Source: Filosporella fistucella (Eukaryota; Ascomycota; Leotiomycetes; Helotiales). From it: a stretch of 64,000 nt of DNA. A program made the translations under genes and the position numbers. The stretch lies in assembly GCA_030077755.1 (NCBI GenBank), contig JAQJZZ010000015.1:2046001-2110000 (forward strand), written 5' to 3'. Positions within the stretch are counted from its first letter, which is position 1. Each line of letters opens with the position of its first letter. Positions 23,521 to 34,761 of the stretch are shown here, in pieces. Below the pieces are notes generated by a model. The model did not search any database. It was not told the DNA's origin and was given only the letters and a program-made list of their open reading frames with translations.

Positions 23521-24636
23521 GCTTCGATGGCTTCGCTGATGTCTTTCCATGATATGATTTTGAGAGCTTTCAGTATAACATCCTCATTCTCGGCTCGTTT
23601 CTTCCCAATGACATGGTCCTGGAGCTGCTTGAATTTGATCTCTTCCTTGAGCGATAGAGATGTGAGAATAGGTGCGCGAGGTTCCTGAGCAGTCGATCGC
23701 TTCATTGGAGATTTCCCGGCCGACTTGGGGCTTGGAGGTGGAGACGCTGTTACTACTCGCCCATCGATGCCTGTGCTACCTGCACCATACAGTTGCCCAA
23801 CCGAAATCACAGTTGAATCTTAATCAGTTGCCCAATTACTATGCCTAGGAACATTTTGCTTCGTAAGATAGTCGTTAATCAAAAACTTTTGGTATCCTTG
23901 TTAAGCTTCCACAGCTCCTCAGACTTGTTTTTCGAAGCCTCAATAGAGGACTCCGAGCTTTTGAGAATTCCTCTGGTGAAGCTAAAGCTGTATCAGAAAT
24001 ATTAACTTTATCATCAAGCGAGACCTCGAACATGTTGGCTTTAGACTGAACCGTCTTTGAGCCAGTTGGGCCAGGTCCAGGGGATGCTGGGAGCATTTTA
24101 TTGGCAGAATCCCATCTCTTGCGTTGCTCAGCGAAAGGTTCTTTTGGTTTCCTAACAGTCTCGATTTCTGAAGACTCTGATGCTATGGCAATGTCAGAGG
24201 AACCCTCCTCATTCTTTTCAGATGACGAGGGAGCAACGCCATCGCCAGCGCCAAATTGAATAGAAAGTTTTCTTCTCGCTGCCTCCTTCTCATAAAATTT
24301 GGGTGTAAAGAAAACGATAAGTTCATCGGGAAGATCTGCAACATTCTTCTTCCCCTGTGCAGTGAAAGGACATTGGCCCTTGCCATGATCATAGCCACAA
24401 AAGGAACAGATAGCAGGCTTCACCCCAATAGAGACTTTACAATCCTCAGCTTCGTGCCCCTCATAAAGACACAAATCACAAACTTGCTCATTGAAAAGCG
24501 GCCATTGGGAAGCATCATCGCGAGCGGATGACTTATGATTGGCCGGCATTTTGCACTTTCCACAGCTTTTCCGCTTGGGGCAATTTGCAGTCTCGTGATT
24601 AACCTTCCCACAGCCGGGAAAGCCATAAGACGCCAT
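23502..24636 (-). pseudogene. CCHC zinc-knuckle protein, probably broken
   Basis: An ATG at 24636 opens a 253-codon frame to 23875. It has clustered zinc knuckles: a first one lacking its first Cys (PGCGKVNHETANC), then CGKCKMPANH, a perfect CDLCLYEGHEAEDC, and CSFCGYDHGKGQC. A Ser/Glu/Lys-rich region follows. Near 23955-23975 coding-like sequence appears to move to another frame (SSIEASKNKSEELWKLNKD) and ends at a stop. A third frame then continues (LINDYLTKQNVPRHSNWATD, TAA, DSTVISVGQLYG) into a 23810-23502 segment ending ALKIISWKDISEAIEAVTEM. At least two frame changes and one nonsense codon suggest decay, though an unrecognised intron could rescue part. CCHC knuckles bind RNA or DNA; no catalytic domain is seen and the function is unknown. 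Confidence 0.5.
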
Positions 24637-26046
24637 TATGGGCAGTTCTCAATCTTTCAGTGAAAGGAAATTTGAATGTAATAGGTCCAGACTTGATTGG
24701 AGAGCAGATTCTCTGATCATCAGGGCTAGGGAATATGCAATGAGTTGAAAGCTTATGGGTGATGAGATGCATAGTAAATATGGAGGGACAGTAGTCTTAA
24801 GAATAAATGGACTATCACTGAATTGTATTTCCAAGTAGGAGGAAATGATCTCGAGATGCTTGCTCGTAGGAGATTTGGACGAATCGGGTTATGTGGCAAA
24901 CATGACATGAATGACGGACTGGCATAGGGGGCAAGACAAGCTTTCTGGTTCCCTTGAAATAGTATCAAGCATGATTGCAAAGAATATCCTGTGTTAATCT
25001 CATGTGAAAGTAGATTGCAAAACTTGAAATGACGGTAAATATTTGATATCACAGCCATGCTAGATCACTGATTGGATTGGATGACGATGATGCCTGACAG
25101 CATGATCTCAATTAAATTTGATGGAGAGATAATTGGCGGTAGTTGCATTAATTCTAGCTGCTGACCGTCATTACGAACAGATGTTGATTCAATCACTATC
25201 TGTTCCGTCGTGATACCGTATTCAAGAAGCAGCGCGGATAATTCAAGAGCTCTAGCTCACATGATAGGTGGTGCTCACTAAATCCGATCTACATGCATTT
25301 TTGGAAACAAAATATTGGTCACGAGAAACCTGCTAAGGTGTTGACACTGAAAAGGTGCCCACTCGGTACCTTAGGAAGACGGTAAATTGATATAGGTTTG
25401 CAAGACACAAAATTTGGACAGGGGAACCATCGGGCTGGTCTAGGTTGGGCAGGTGGGGTTGTTTACTGATTTGTCATCTTTGCCCGCCCCTATCGTTTGG
25501 TTAAAAAAAAAAGAGAACTCGAAATATCACACCTAAATATACTCTTGCATAGTATAGAGACTCATCCTGTTTATCATGAGCGGCTCCAATGCAGCGCTCA
25601 GTCAGTATGAGGCATTCCATCATTCACGGTTTCCATATGCAGCCGCTAGACTCCGGAATGGTTGACCTATCAATTGCCCTTTCATACACCTAGGACGGAT
25701 GGCAATGAACTTCAGAGCCAAGTTTTATATCTCTGCAAGAGATTAATAGTTACCACTTTGTGCTTCTTCCAATTCGGCATAAATGAAAGTGTATCGCCTC
25801 CTCTTTCTACTTTCATATCGTTACGTTTTTGAAGTCGTGGTGTTCTCGCGTCGGCGTCTTCAGAGCCGTTCATTTATTGTGACGCCAGATGTTCAATCAA
25901 AGATGGGTGTAAAGCAAACAAAGCACACGACCGTGAAAAATAGTTATCACGTCCCCTGAGTCTCCAGTATGTTATCAAAAAATGTAACAGGAGAATAGAA
26001 TCCTGGAGGGAAATCTGATGCGTCATCTCGTTAGTTATAATCTTTT
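24637..26046. other. Intergenic, no gene recognised
   Basis: No gene is seen. An A-run of about ten occurs near 25503. The part next to 26047 is 3' flank of the Zn2Cys6 gene. Confidence 0.45.
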
Positions 26047-28231
26047 CTATGAAGCGTGTTTCTCACATTGATTGTTGAATATTGGCCCAAATTCATTCAG
26101 ATGTATGGCATCAAATTCCATCGGGAAGTCGTAAGAAGAAGGCTCACTCCCGTCCTGGCCAGAAGTTTCTGAGTTTCCTAGGACGATGCTTAGAGCCTTC
26201 GCTACCTTTCCAGCTTCCGCTGACCCCGTACTCATCTGAAGCCAAATATTGTATGAGATTGTCAATCTTTCTCGGATGTCTTCAACTCTAGGCGACCTAG
26301 TTAGCTGTCCTGCGGTTTCCGGCATTTCAAACTTATCCATGTCTTGAAGATAGAGACAGAGAACGCTCGTTGCGAGAAGAACATCTTGGTTGAAGATATG
26401 AACGACCTTCCATCTAAGCTGACACAGACGACCAAATGGTTGGGACTCTTCGTCAAGCATTTGTTGAAATGAGAGAATTTTGAGTGAGGAATCTAAGCAA
26501 ATTCGCACAGATTGTCTGTCTCGCTCCTGAGGCTGTCGATTTGGGTTGCTGATCAAAGCTCTCCTGTGCAGGAGGATGCGGGATTTGTAATAAGTAGTTT
26601 CTACACTGATCCTTTGGACCACAAGGCTGGGACTATCGGTGATAGGGTGTGGCATAGCTTGCCAGCGTAGTACGGTTGGAATAGCACAGTTATGCACGTC
26701 CTCAAGAAGGGTGTCGATCTTGATGACATCGTCGTTTGAAGGTGGATTGATATCGGCATTGACGTCGCATATCAAGCCCAGCGCTGATGTTAATCGCCCT
26801 TTTGCAATGAGAGGGAGCACTGGCGTCCATTCAGTTTCTGGCCTCGGTGAGGGCATCTCAGTTGTATCCTCATCAAAATCACAGTCGCGAAGATTGTGGG
26901 GTGGTTTTGTATCGATGTGTTTATCTGTGGCACTACGAGGAAGGCCCATCTCCAGGGAGAGAGCGAGATCTAGCTGAAGAATTGTCGCCCAGATTCGTCT
27001 CCGCATCTCACTCTCAAATGGAGATAGTTCGGGGAAATGATCTGGATCTCGGTGGTAGCCCATGCGTGTTGCAAGATGAAGTATCATGCTGATCAATAGC
27101 CAGCCATCGTTAGCGCCATCTTTCAAGAGTACAAACTCTCCTGTGAGAATAGTTATGAGGGTTTCCAGGATATATGGTCCTCCTGCCGTATACCTGGCCA
27201 GAATAAGACACTGAACGGCTTTCTCTCTGAAGGCATCTTTCATGGTGAGATATTCACCTCTGAGTGTTTCAGCGCGTCCGTCAGTAAAGTCAATGGTGGA
27301 GGTCTGTAACTGCGTAGCAATATACAACATAGAAAACATGAGACCGATCCAAGCAACGGAAGTTGAAGACGGATTTTTCCAGAAGTTCTCGTACTAGTTC
27401 ACTGTCAGGCTTCTCGTGCCATGCCAGGTTAAGAAGAGCCTACCTCTCGAAGGAACTTCTTGCTATGAATGAGATCTAGAGCACACGGTCAATGTCTTCG
27501 AGACCGAAATGAAAGATTTGGTGTACTGACATGGAGATATCATGTAAGAATCGAAGTGAAGTGACATGAGACGATCAACGACTACACGAGAAGGAATAGC
27601 GGCCACTATTTCATCTCGGGTTACATGACGCTTTGGACCATAGAACAAGTGTGAGCCGGGAGGTGGTTTGCTGTTAGTGACCAAATCCTCTTTCAGCCCT
27701 CTGATTTTGGTAAGAATGGCTTCCCAATGGACGCTCTGTATATAGCTAGTTCCAGACCCGTGTAAGCTTAGGGTACCAGGGTCCGCTGGAGATGAAGCCT
27801 CATTTTGGTCCTCAGTGAGCGAAGCTACAGGCGATAGTGAGGATCTTCTCGGCGTTTGCGTTTCAGGTGGACTTGGGAGTGATTGACTTTTCATGAGAGT
27901 TATGACTAGTCTCTCCAGTTCGGAGATTCTGTTATTGAGGCTGATGGACTGTTGCGGAGCAACGGACCGTTGAGATTCGGGTGCAGAAGAAGAAGGAGGA
28001 GAAGATGTCGTTGCATAATTACAGGAACTGGTTAGGCCCCGTCTTGAGCAAGCTCCACATGGGTGCTGTCGGTCACATCTCAGCCTGATAAAGTTAAGCG
28101 GCGCACGAAAATTTGGTGGTTATCTATCTCTTAAGCACGTACTTTCGATGTCTGCAAGGGTCACAGGAAAGCTGGACTTTGTCTCTCCGTCGATTTGGCG
28201 GTGGGCGCGGACGTTGAGCATTTTCGGCCAT
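26047..28231 (-). CDS. Zn2Cys6 transcription factor with fungal_trans domain
   Basis: Four exons (28231-28143, 28084-27531, 27475-27444, 27393-26047) encode about 673 aa. The binuclear zinc cluster is split by the first intron: CDPCRHRK joined to LRCDRQHPCGACSRRG and a final Cys, i.e. the six-Cys pattern. A short coiled region follows (LNNRISELERLV). The middle has the regulatory-domain signature HFDSYMISP...FWKNPSSTSVAWIGLMFSML and GWLLISMILHLATRMGYHRDP with SPFESEMRRRIWATILQLD, typical of fungal_trans. A 32-nt exon (LIHSKKFLRE) is required to keep the frame. It diverges from the MFS gene with 476 bp between starts, so it is a plausible regulator of that transporter. An in-frame ATG further upstream (28453) adds a non-conserved-looking stretch; I prefer 28231. 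Confidence 0.88.
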
Positions 28232-28707
28232 GGAGGGTTCTTTTAGGCGCTGAAGGAGCTCAATGTTGAGATACAGGAGTTGTGAAGACAGCACATGTCT
28301 GGGAAAAGCAGAAAGCAGGATGCAATCACAATCCGATTGACCGTCCGATCCTCCGCGTTCACCCTCCGCTCCACCGTCCGTGCACCGCCCACACCGTTTC
28401 TCCTCTGACCCTCCGTTCTCTAAACTCCTTAAACTCCTCCATCCATCAAGCAAATCTCCAATTTAGCTACGCATATGCTGATTAATCTGCATATTTACTT
28501 TGCTAGGGCACATTAGTCGTTGCCCAAAGGATCACCACGTCATACTGTAGCCATGACTAGCTCCATGTCACCTACACCACCGTCCGGTCGAGTGTCCAAT
28601 CTGGTCATTCATATATATATAGAGCGAGAAGAGCCTGGCTCGAATGAAGAAGCAAAATCATGCCAATACCCAAAAGTTGCACTACCATCGAGAGACAGCA
28701 TATAATC
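28232..28707. promoter_or_regulatory. Divergent promoter of the Zn2Cys6 regulator and MFS transporter, rich in CCG triplets
   Basis: The 476 bp between divergent starts hold a cluster of CCG-containing direct repeats at ~28341-28412 (forms such as CCTCCG and ACCGTCCG). An everted CCGTCCGG sits at 28580-28587. A TATA-like run TATATATATA lies at ~28611-28622, about 90 bp before the MFS start. Zn2Cys6 dimers bind paired CGG/CCG triplets, so these are candidate sites for the adjacent regulator. That link is inference. Confidence 0.5.
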
Positions 28708-30395
28708 ATGGCAGCCGACTTAGAATCAGCCCTTGAGATCGAGAAGCAGAAGTCAGCCAAATCAGAAGACGGCCACCACGATCAACAAGATACCGAGTCT
28801 GACCGAACAGCAATTGAGCAAGAGACAGAGAACAACATAGTTGATTGGGATGGTCCAGACGATCCCCAAAATCCGCGGAACTGGCCAGCATGGAAACGCA
28901 TGACCCAAGTCGTCCTCGCCAGCGCGTTTTTGCTTACTGCGTAAGGCACTCCCTGCGTTCTTTTGGTGAAAATAATCATGTGCTGACGAAAATTTCTATT
29001 ATGCAGCAATCTTGCCGCCACAATGTTTGCACCTGGAGCTGCTGCGCTTGCAAAGGAGTTCCATATCACGAGTTCCACCGTGACCAGTCTCACAGTGTCA
29101 ATTTATCTTGCCGGCTTCGCAGTCGGGCCAATGTTTATTGCCCCGCTTTCCGAACTGTACGGACGTCTTGTGATTTATCACACCTGTAATGTCATGTACA
29201 TTGGCTTCATCATCGGGTGTGCCCTGAGTAAAAACACTGGCATGTTTCTTGCTTTCCGATTCCTTGCCGGATGCGCCTCTTCAGGTCCCTTAACAGTTGG
29301 TGGAGGAACCGTTGCCGACGTCGTCCCACCAGCTCAGCGTGGGAGAGCAATGTCTCTGTTCTTCATAGGACCACTTCTGGGACCAGTAAGTGATACCCTT
29401 ACCTCATGGGAATTTCTAGGGCACTGACAGTCCTTCGAGGTCTTAGGCCCAATTTTTGGTGGCTTTGTGGCTGAATCAATCGGCTGGCGATGGACTTTTT
29501 GGATCATCATGATATTGGTGAGCACAGCTTATCCCTTACTATTCTCCACTGCTTTCAAATTTTTAATAGCTTGTTATAGGCAGGATTGTCATTTACAATA
29601 TCGATTTTCTTCCTACACGAGACCAATGCCTCTGTGCTGCTAGGATGGAAAGCTGCTCGCCTCCGTAGAGAGACTGGCAACAATGCTTTGGTTTCGAAAA
29701 TGGATCGAGGTCTGACCCCTCGTCAGCTGTTCTTTCGCGCCATTACTCGACCAACAAAACTTCTTATCCTGTCACCAATCGTGACTCTCCTCTCCCTCCT
29801 GTGCGCCTTCCTTTTCGGTCTACTCTTTCTGCTATTCACTACATTCCCCACAGTCTTTGAGGAACAGTACCACTTCTCCGCTGGAATCTCAGGGTTGTCA
29901 TATCTTGGCGTTGGAATTGGAATGGCATCCTCTCTCGCAGTCTTTGCCACTGTCACCGATAAGCTGCAGCAAGCACTTGGAGATGCTCCTCAACCTGAAG
30001 GACGCTTGAAACCTATGATGTGGGTTATGCCAGCTATACCTATTGGTATCTTCTGGTATGGCTGGGCTGCCGAGAAGCAGGCTCATTGGATTGTACCTAT
30101 CCTCGGCACCTTCGTGTTTGGATTCGGCTTTCTCTGGATCATAATGCCAACTCAGCTATATTTGGTTGATGCTTTCGGCCCTGAAGCTGCTGCCTCTGCG
30201 TTGGCTGCAAACGTGATTATCCGACTTCTTTTCGCAGCTTTCCTTCCTTTGATAGGGCCGTCGTTGTATGCAGACCTAGGACTTGGGTGGGGGAACAGTG
30301 TCCTTGGTTTTATAGGTGTGGCATTTCTTCCAGTGCCAATTTGGATCTATCGTTATGGAGGGTGGCTCAGGATGCGATTTCCTGTGAACCTATAG
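28708..30395 (+). CDS. MFS transporter, DHA1 (12-span drug:H+ antiporter) type
   Basis: A multidrug-type efflux pump of the plasma membrane is predicted. Four exons (28708-28940, 29007-29385, 29440-29517, 29580-30395) encode 501 aa. The N-terminus has the typical lead DWDGPDDPQNPRNWPAWKR before TM1. Motif A-like sequence is PLSELYGR after TM2. TM4-5 carries RFLAGCASSGPLTVGGGTVADVV and the antiporter-type GPLLGPVLGPIFGGF, which needs the acceptor CTTCGAG at 29437-29439 rather than the CTTAG seven bases downstream. The central loop (KAARLRRETGNN) and six C-terminal spans follow. The start is the third in-frame ATG region, chosen because it directly precedes the conserved lead. The divergent Zn2Cys6 gene may regulate it. 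The substrate cannot be told from sequence. Confidence 0.92.
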
Positions 30396-31009
30396 TGTTC
30401 AAAGTCGAATTGAAGGTGTCATAGATCTGTTCATCAGTTGTAGCAATTTGTACAGGGGCGCAATCGCGAGTTTCTACTTTGTTTCATGTATAATTAGAAA
30501 TTAATAACAGTTCTCCAGGAATGATAGGGAAAGGGACACTAGAGAATAGAGATTACCATACATCTTTCCGAAAAGCAAGTTCCTTCACAAAATCGGTCGA
30601 ACCAGCCATACGAGTTTTCATCATCAACCATCATTGAACCCAAGACACCAGATATGTTGTAGATATGAACATAGACCTATCGTACGTAATGTTCGACCCG
30701 AGTCGGTTGAAATGCGAGGATAAAATATTAGTGTCAACGAGGTGGCGCTCTTCGCTGACGTGGCTTATCTGTTGTACATTGCATCTAGAAGTCCGGCGGA
30801 TGCATTATTGGAATCCAATCCTTTCAGTTTTATATCAGTAGCGCAAACCCGCTCTAGACAAAGAGATGTCTTGCCAGGACAAGGGCTTAGATGATTTAGC
30901 CTTATAGTTCTCCTGTATCGCCTTTACTTCGACCCCATTCTCGATTAATCACAGCTGGCCAATTCCAGATTGGCTTAATGACTACAAATACACACCTAAC
31001 ACCACTGCT

Positions 31010-31495
31010 ATGAACCCTAGTGTCAGCGTTGTCTTCATTGCTGATGCGGTTGACCTATTTTGGGTTGACATTGTGGATCACGAGCGCGCTTCAACATCTA
31101 TTTGTACTATTGCTGTAACTCCTTTCACCCGAGCGCCTGATCAAACGAAGCCAGATGATGTCGTACAATATGCTCTCACACACGTGTGCAGCATCAGCTC
31201 GCGATGGACAACTTCAAGCACTTCATACGACCCTGTCTTGACTTCAGAGATTCAAACAACATCTCCGATCCTCTTATATTCCGTAAAGGGGGCGACTAAC
31301 TCGACACAGCCAATGCCATGGAATTGGCGAGACAATAGCTATCGAGTCCTCCTGGACAACTTCCTGAATATCCCTTTGACGATAGAACAAACAGTCCCAG
31401 CGGCAAATTCCTCAAATTCCACTCAAATTAGTGTGACAGCAGGGGTTTTCCAGTGGCTCATGGATGACTTCCTCTTTCCTCAGGTACCAGGGTGA
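31010..31495 (+). CDS. Hypothetical protein or gene fragment
   Basis: This is a 161-codon ATG frame. It has several N-x-S/T sites and Ser/Thr-rich composition, but no clear signal peptide and no recognised domain. The N-terminus is mildly hydrophobic (VSVVFIADAVDLFW). It lies in a gene-poor, repeat-bearing stretch, so it may be a leftover exon or a chance frame. Confidence 0.25.
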   Translation: MNPSVSVVFIADAVDLFWVDIVDHERASTSICTIAVTPFTRAPDQTKPDDVVQYALTHVCSISSRWTTSSTSYDPVLTSEIQTTSPILLYSVKGATNSTQPMPWNWRDNSYRVLLDNFLNIPLTIEQTVPAANSSNSTQISVTAGVFQWLMDDFLFPQVPG

Positions 31496-32329
31496 AGTAT
31501 GTCAAACGTCACCGTCGAGTTTGTGCCCGGCTACAACCTTGCCCAAAATGCAACCGGTCTTTCCACAGTCAGAGAGTATAGCAAGGTAGCGTCTGAAATA
31601 ATCTCCACAGTCTTGGATACAAGGAAGCGGATACGAAGACAATAGAACTGGGTAAGAAGGATAGCGGCTCTGGTGTGAGAATTCGGACTGTCCGCAGGAG
31701 GTTCTTTTAGGCTATAAATCTTCATTTAGACAGCTCCCAAGACTTTCAAAGCATCGAGTAATTTTTTCTACCAAAGCACTATAATAGAATTAAAAGAAAA
31801 ATTTAGTTACAACTACGATCAAATCCAGTTGGCAGATTGAGATTTTGTGAAATCTTGTTGCTGGTGTTCAGAGAGATTCATATTTTTGTTTCCGGAACAC
31901 TAGCAGCACCCAAAGGCTCTTAAAACTGTGTTATCTTGAATATACACTTAGTTCCCGAGACACAATCTGAAGAAAAACAATGCTCTCTTAATTTTTTGAG
32001 AGGAAGGGTCTGGATTTCTGAAACATAGCTGCTCGTATGAATAAAACTTCACGCCCTTGGATCTGAATCAAATTAAAAGCAAGTCAGAATTCCCTTCTTT
32101 GATAGAATAAAACCCTGGATTTAGTTAAAAGGTATCTAATACCTGAATAGTAACTCTGTCTCTTTCTGTTGCGACGAGGAAGGCCCAGATTTCCTCGAAG
32201 GCTTGTGCTACTAATATATCACGATTTCAGATGCAATATGAACTAGAGGCTTCTCATAACCATTTATGTGGATTTCTAGAGCAGAAACTGGATTCAGAGA
32301 GTGAAAATATGAACGATAATGCAGTTCAG

Positions 32330-33110
32330 GATTGCTGAGATGAAGGGGGAAAGTAACTTTCTGACAAACACGTCACTTTCTTTAATCTAGCATAATCCAC
32401 AGTCAGCTAGTAACTATCTCTTTGAGATATTCAGCACAGGATTGACAGGAAGTCAGGCTGAAGAGCATACGAATAGCAATTCAATTCTGAGTTGTTAAAC
32501 AAGGGAACAATTAACGACTTTGAGGCATCCGAATGAAAGTTTGGAGGTCGAAGAGCAAGACCGTGAACGGTCGCTTAGTTCCGAGTTAGTTGATGGAAGG
32601 GAGGCCGTGGTTTTCGGATGGACGAATATTTACACTTCATGGTCTTGATAAATTCTGAACTAGAAATATTTGACAACATTTTTTCTTAGTAAAGATAAGA
32701 TCTAAGTATAGATTACGAAGAGAAGAACACACGGCTTGCAATGTACATCCAAATTGTGAAGCGAATGGGTCGTGATTTCCGAATGCATTAGTATCAACAC
32801 TTCATATTCTTGAGATTATTATTAACTTGAGCTAGTTTACAGCTATCTATTCAGGACGTTCACCATCCAAATTCAGCAAGAAAATGTTCAAATCGCAGTG
32901 TAAATCCAAGTTGTTAAATGGAAGGGGTCGTGACATCCTGGTGGGTTAGTATTAACACTTTACGTTCTTGAAACTATTATTAATTTAAGATAGTTAAGAG
33001 CCAGCTATCAAGACGTTAAAGACCCAAGTATGAATTTCAGAGAGGAGAAGTACACGAATCGTAGTGTACATCCGAACTATTAAAGGGGAGGGGTCGTAAT
33101 TGCCTTGGCA
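32330..33110. repeat. Degenerate ~164-bp tandem repeat
   Basis: Related blocks recur at ~32575-32615, 32739-32780, 32897-32941 and 33061-33104, about 160-165 bp apart. Each has a form like TGTACATCCAAATTGT followed by a GGGTCGTGA core. Between the last three, GTATTAACACTT, TTCTTGA, TATTATTAA and GACGTT also align in order. Weaker earlier copies seem present near 32350 and 32500. Copies differ at many positions and show no ORF. They look like an old tandem array. Confidence 0.65.
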
Positions 33111-34761
33111 TGTGGACGAAAACGACGAACTCTGTGAGTAATTCCCCAATTTGATAGAATAATATGCTTCCCCGCCGATCTAGGTTTAGCACAAGGACGA
33201 CCGTCGATTCGTCAGCGAATGCTCTGTTTGCTCGCCCACGAATCCCGCCCAAAGCGATTTCGTAAAATTATTCCTTCTCCAAATGTTCTGTCTCCCAACA
33301 TTGAGACCATCAACACTCATTTATCCCTTTGAGACTCCACTTTCAGGAATTCGCGTCCCTAGAGAGACAAAAGAAATCTTCGATCGTTCTTTCTATACAC
33401 TAGATGAAAGACAAGCCTTTGGTGCGCAACTGCTGTCATAAAATTCAAGTCACTCCCTCAGCTCGACTTCCTTGACCATCCCGCACTTCAGGATCAAACA
33501 TCTTTCAGACAATCTCTTGCGCAAGCGGTAGGTAATCCCATGCCATCAATTCAAAATCATCCCCCTCTGGTACTATTGCTCGTCGATCTTGAGTATAAGA
33601 TGGTCAGCACTCGCCAAACGTGCCGATCACAGCACCTCCGCAACAGTCTCCACCAGTCCGTGATGTTGCTCCAGAACTAATTGATTGGCAGAAATACAGA
33701 TCGAAAAATATTTTGCCTCTCATATGAGCCTTGGTCAGCTGCTCTCTTGGAGTTACCTCGACGTCCCGATGATCTTGTCAATGACTGCCGTTATTGGCAG
33801 GGGAGGGAAAACAAGTTCCCTTACACAGCTTCACAGCTACATGCCTATCATTTTTTGATGGCTACATTGAGATTCTGCCCAACATTGTTGTGGATCAGGA
33901 TGAGCCGAAGTCACCAAAGGGATACACAAAGAGGGTTATGAGTGGACACAAGTGAGCCCAATCACTTGGTGTCGCGATGAAGTCGGATTATTATTCGCAA
34001 AACAGACGTCTCAGCCAACTACTCGGTGCTGGCTGTGAAGGGACTTGACTAGAGTATGTGATATTTATTTTAAAATATTTTGGTACCCATAACTAACTAC
34101 CTCACAGAAGAACCTGCCTGACATCAGGCTGTGGAGAGTTTGATACTGTGGTGGCGGTGTTTGTGGAGAGTATCGTGGTGTGTTGTGAATGGTAGTGTAC
34201 GATAAAAAGTGAGGTTATTGCCGCGAGGCTACCACTGGAGAGGGAAGGATGAAGCCGGTGAAGCCGGGCCATTGAGCCGGAGAGTGGAGCGGATCAACCC
34301 AGCAGAGGTGTGATTATGTGTTGGATTCTTGTTGGTTTCGAGGAAGTGTATTGTATTTGTATTAGCGGGATTTATGTAAGATTACGTGAAAAGTTTTGTG
34401 TTTCTTCAGTCTGTGAAAGTCTTTCATCAGTATCTGGGTTGAGTTACTATAACAATGCAGAGGATTCCTGTGACTGTATCCATCTCAGATTTTTTGTCAA
34501 AAGCGAAAAGAGAGTTCCAATCCTGTTATCAGATTTATGTGACGTGCTAGTGGGAAATTCTGCGTATGTGCCTGAATCCAAGTCGAGAACGATTCTTTAT
34601 ATGATTCCGCCACATGGAGCTAACTTCCCGAACGCCAGCTTCATGATACGTGCCTCCTCGCAATAGATCCAATAAATCTACCCACTCATTCATATTAATT
34701 ACCACCCTCCTGTGTTCGACTCTTCCACCTTTCACTCCAATCCAACCCATCCTCCCCCGGC
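33111..34761. other. Intergenic, no gene recognised
   Basis: About 1.6 kb with only short frames (for example around 33681-33941), none with a domain. The last part is 3' flank of the HET gene. Confidence 0.4.

Noticed and set aside
32330..33110. CRISPR-like array
   Set aside because: The repeat unit is ~164 bp, highly diverged and in a fungal genome; there are no short identical repeats with unique spacers.
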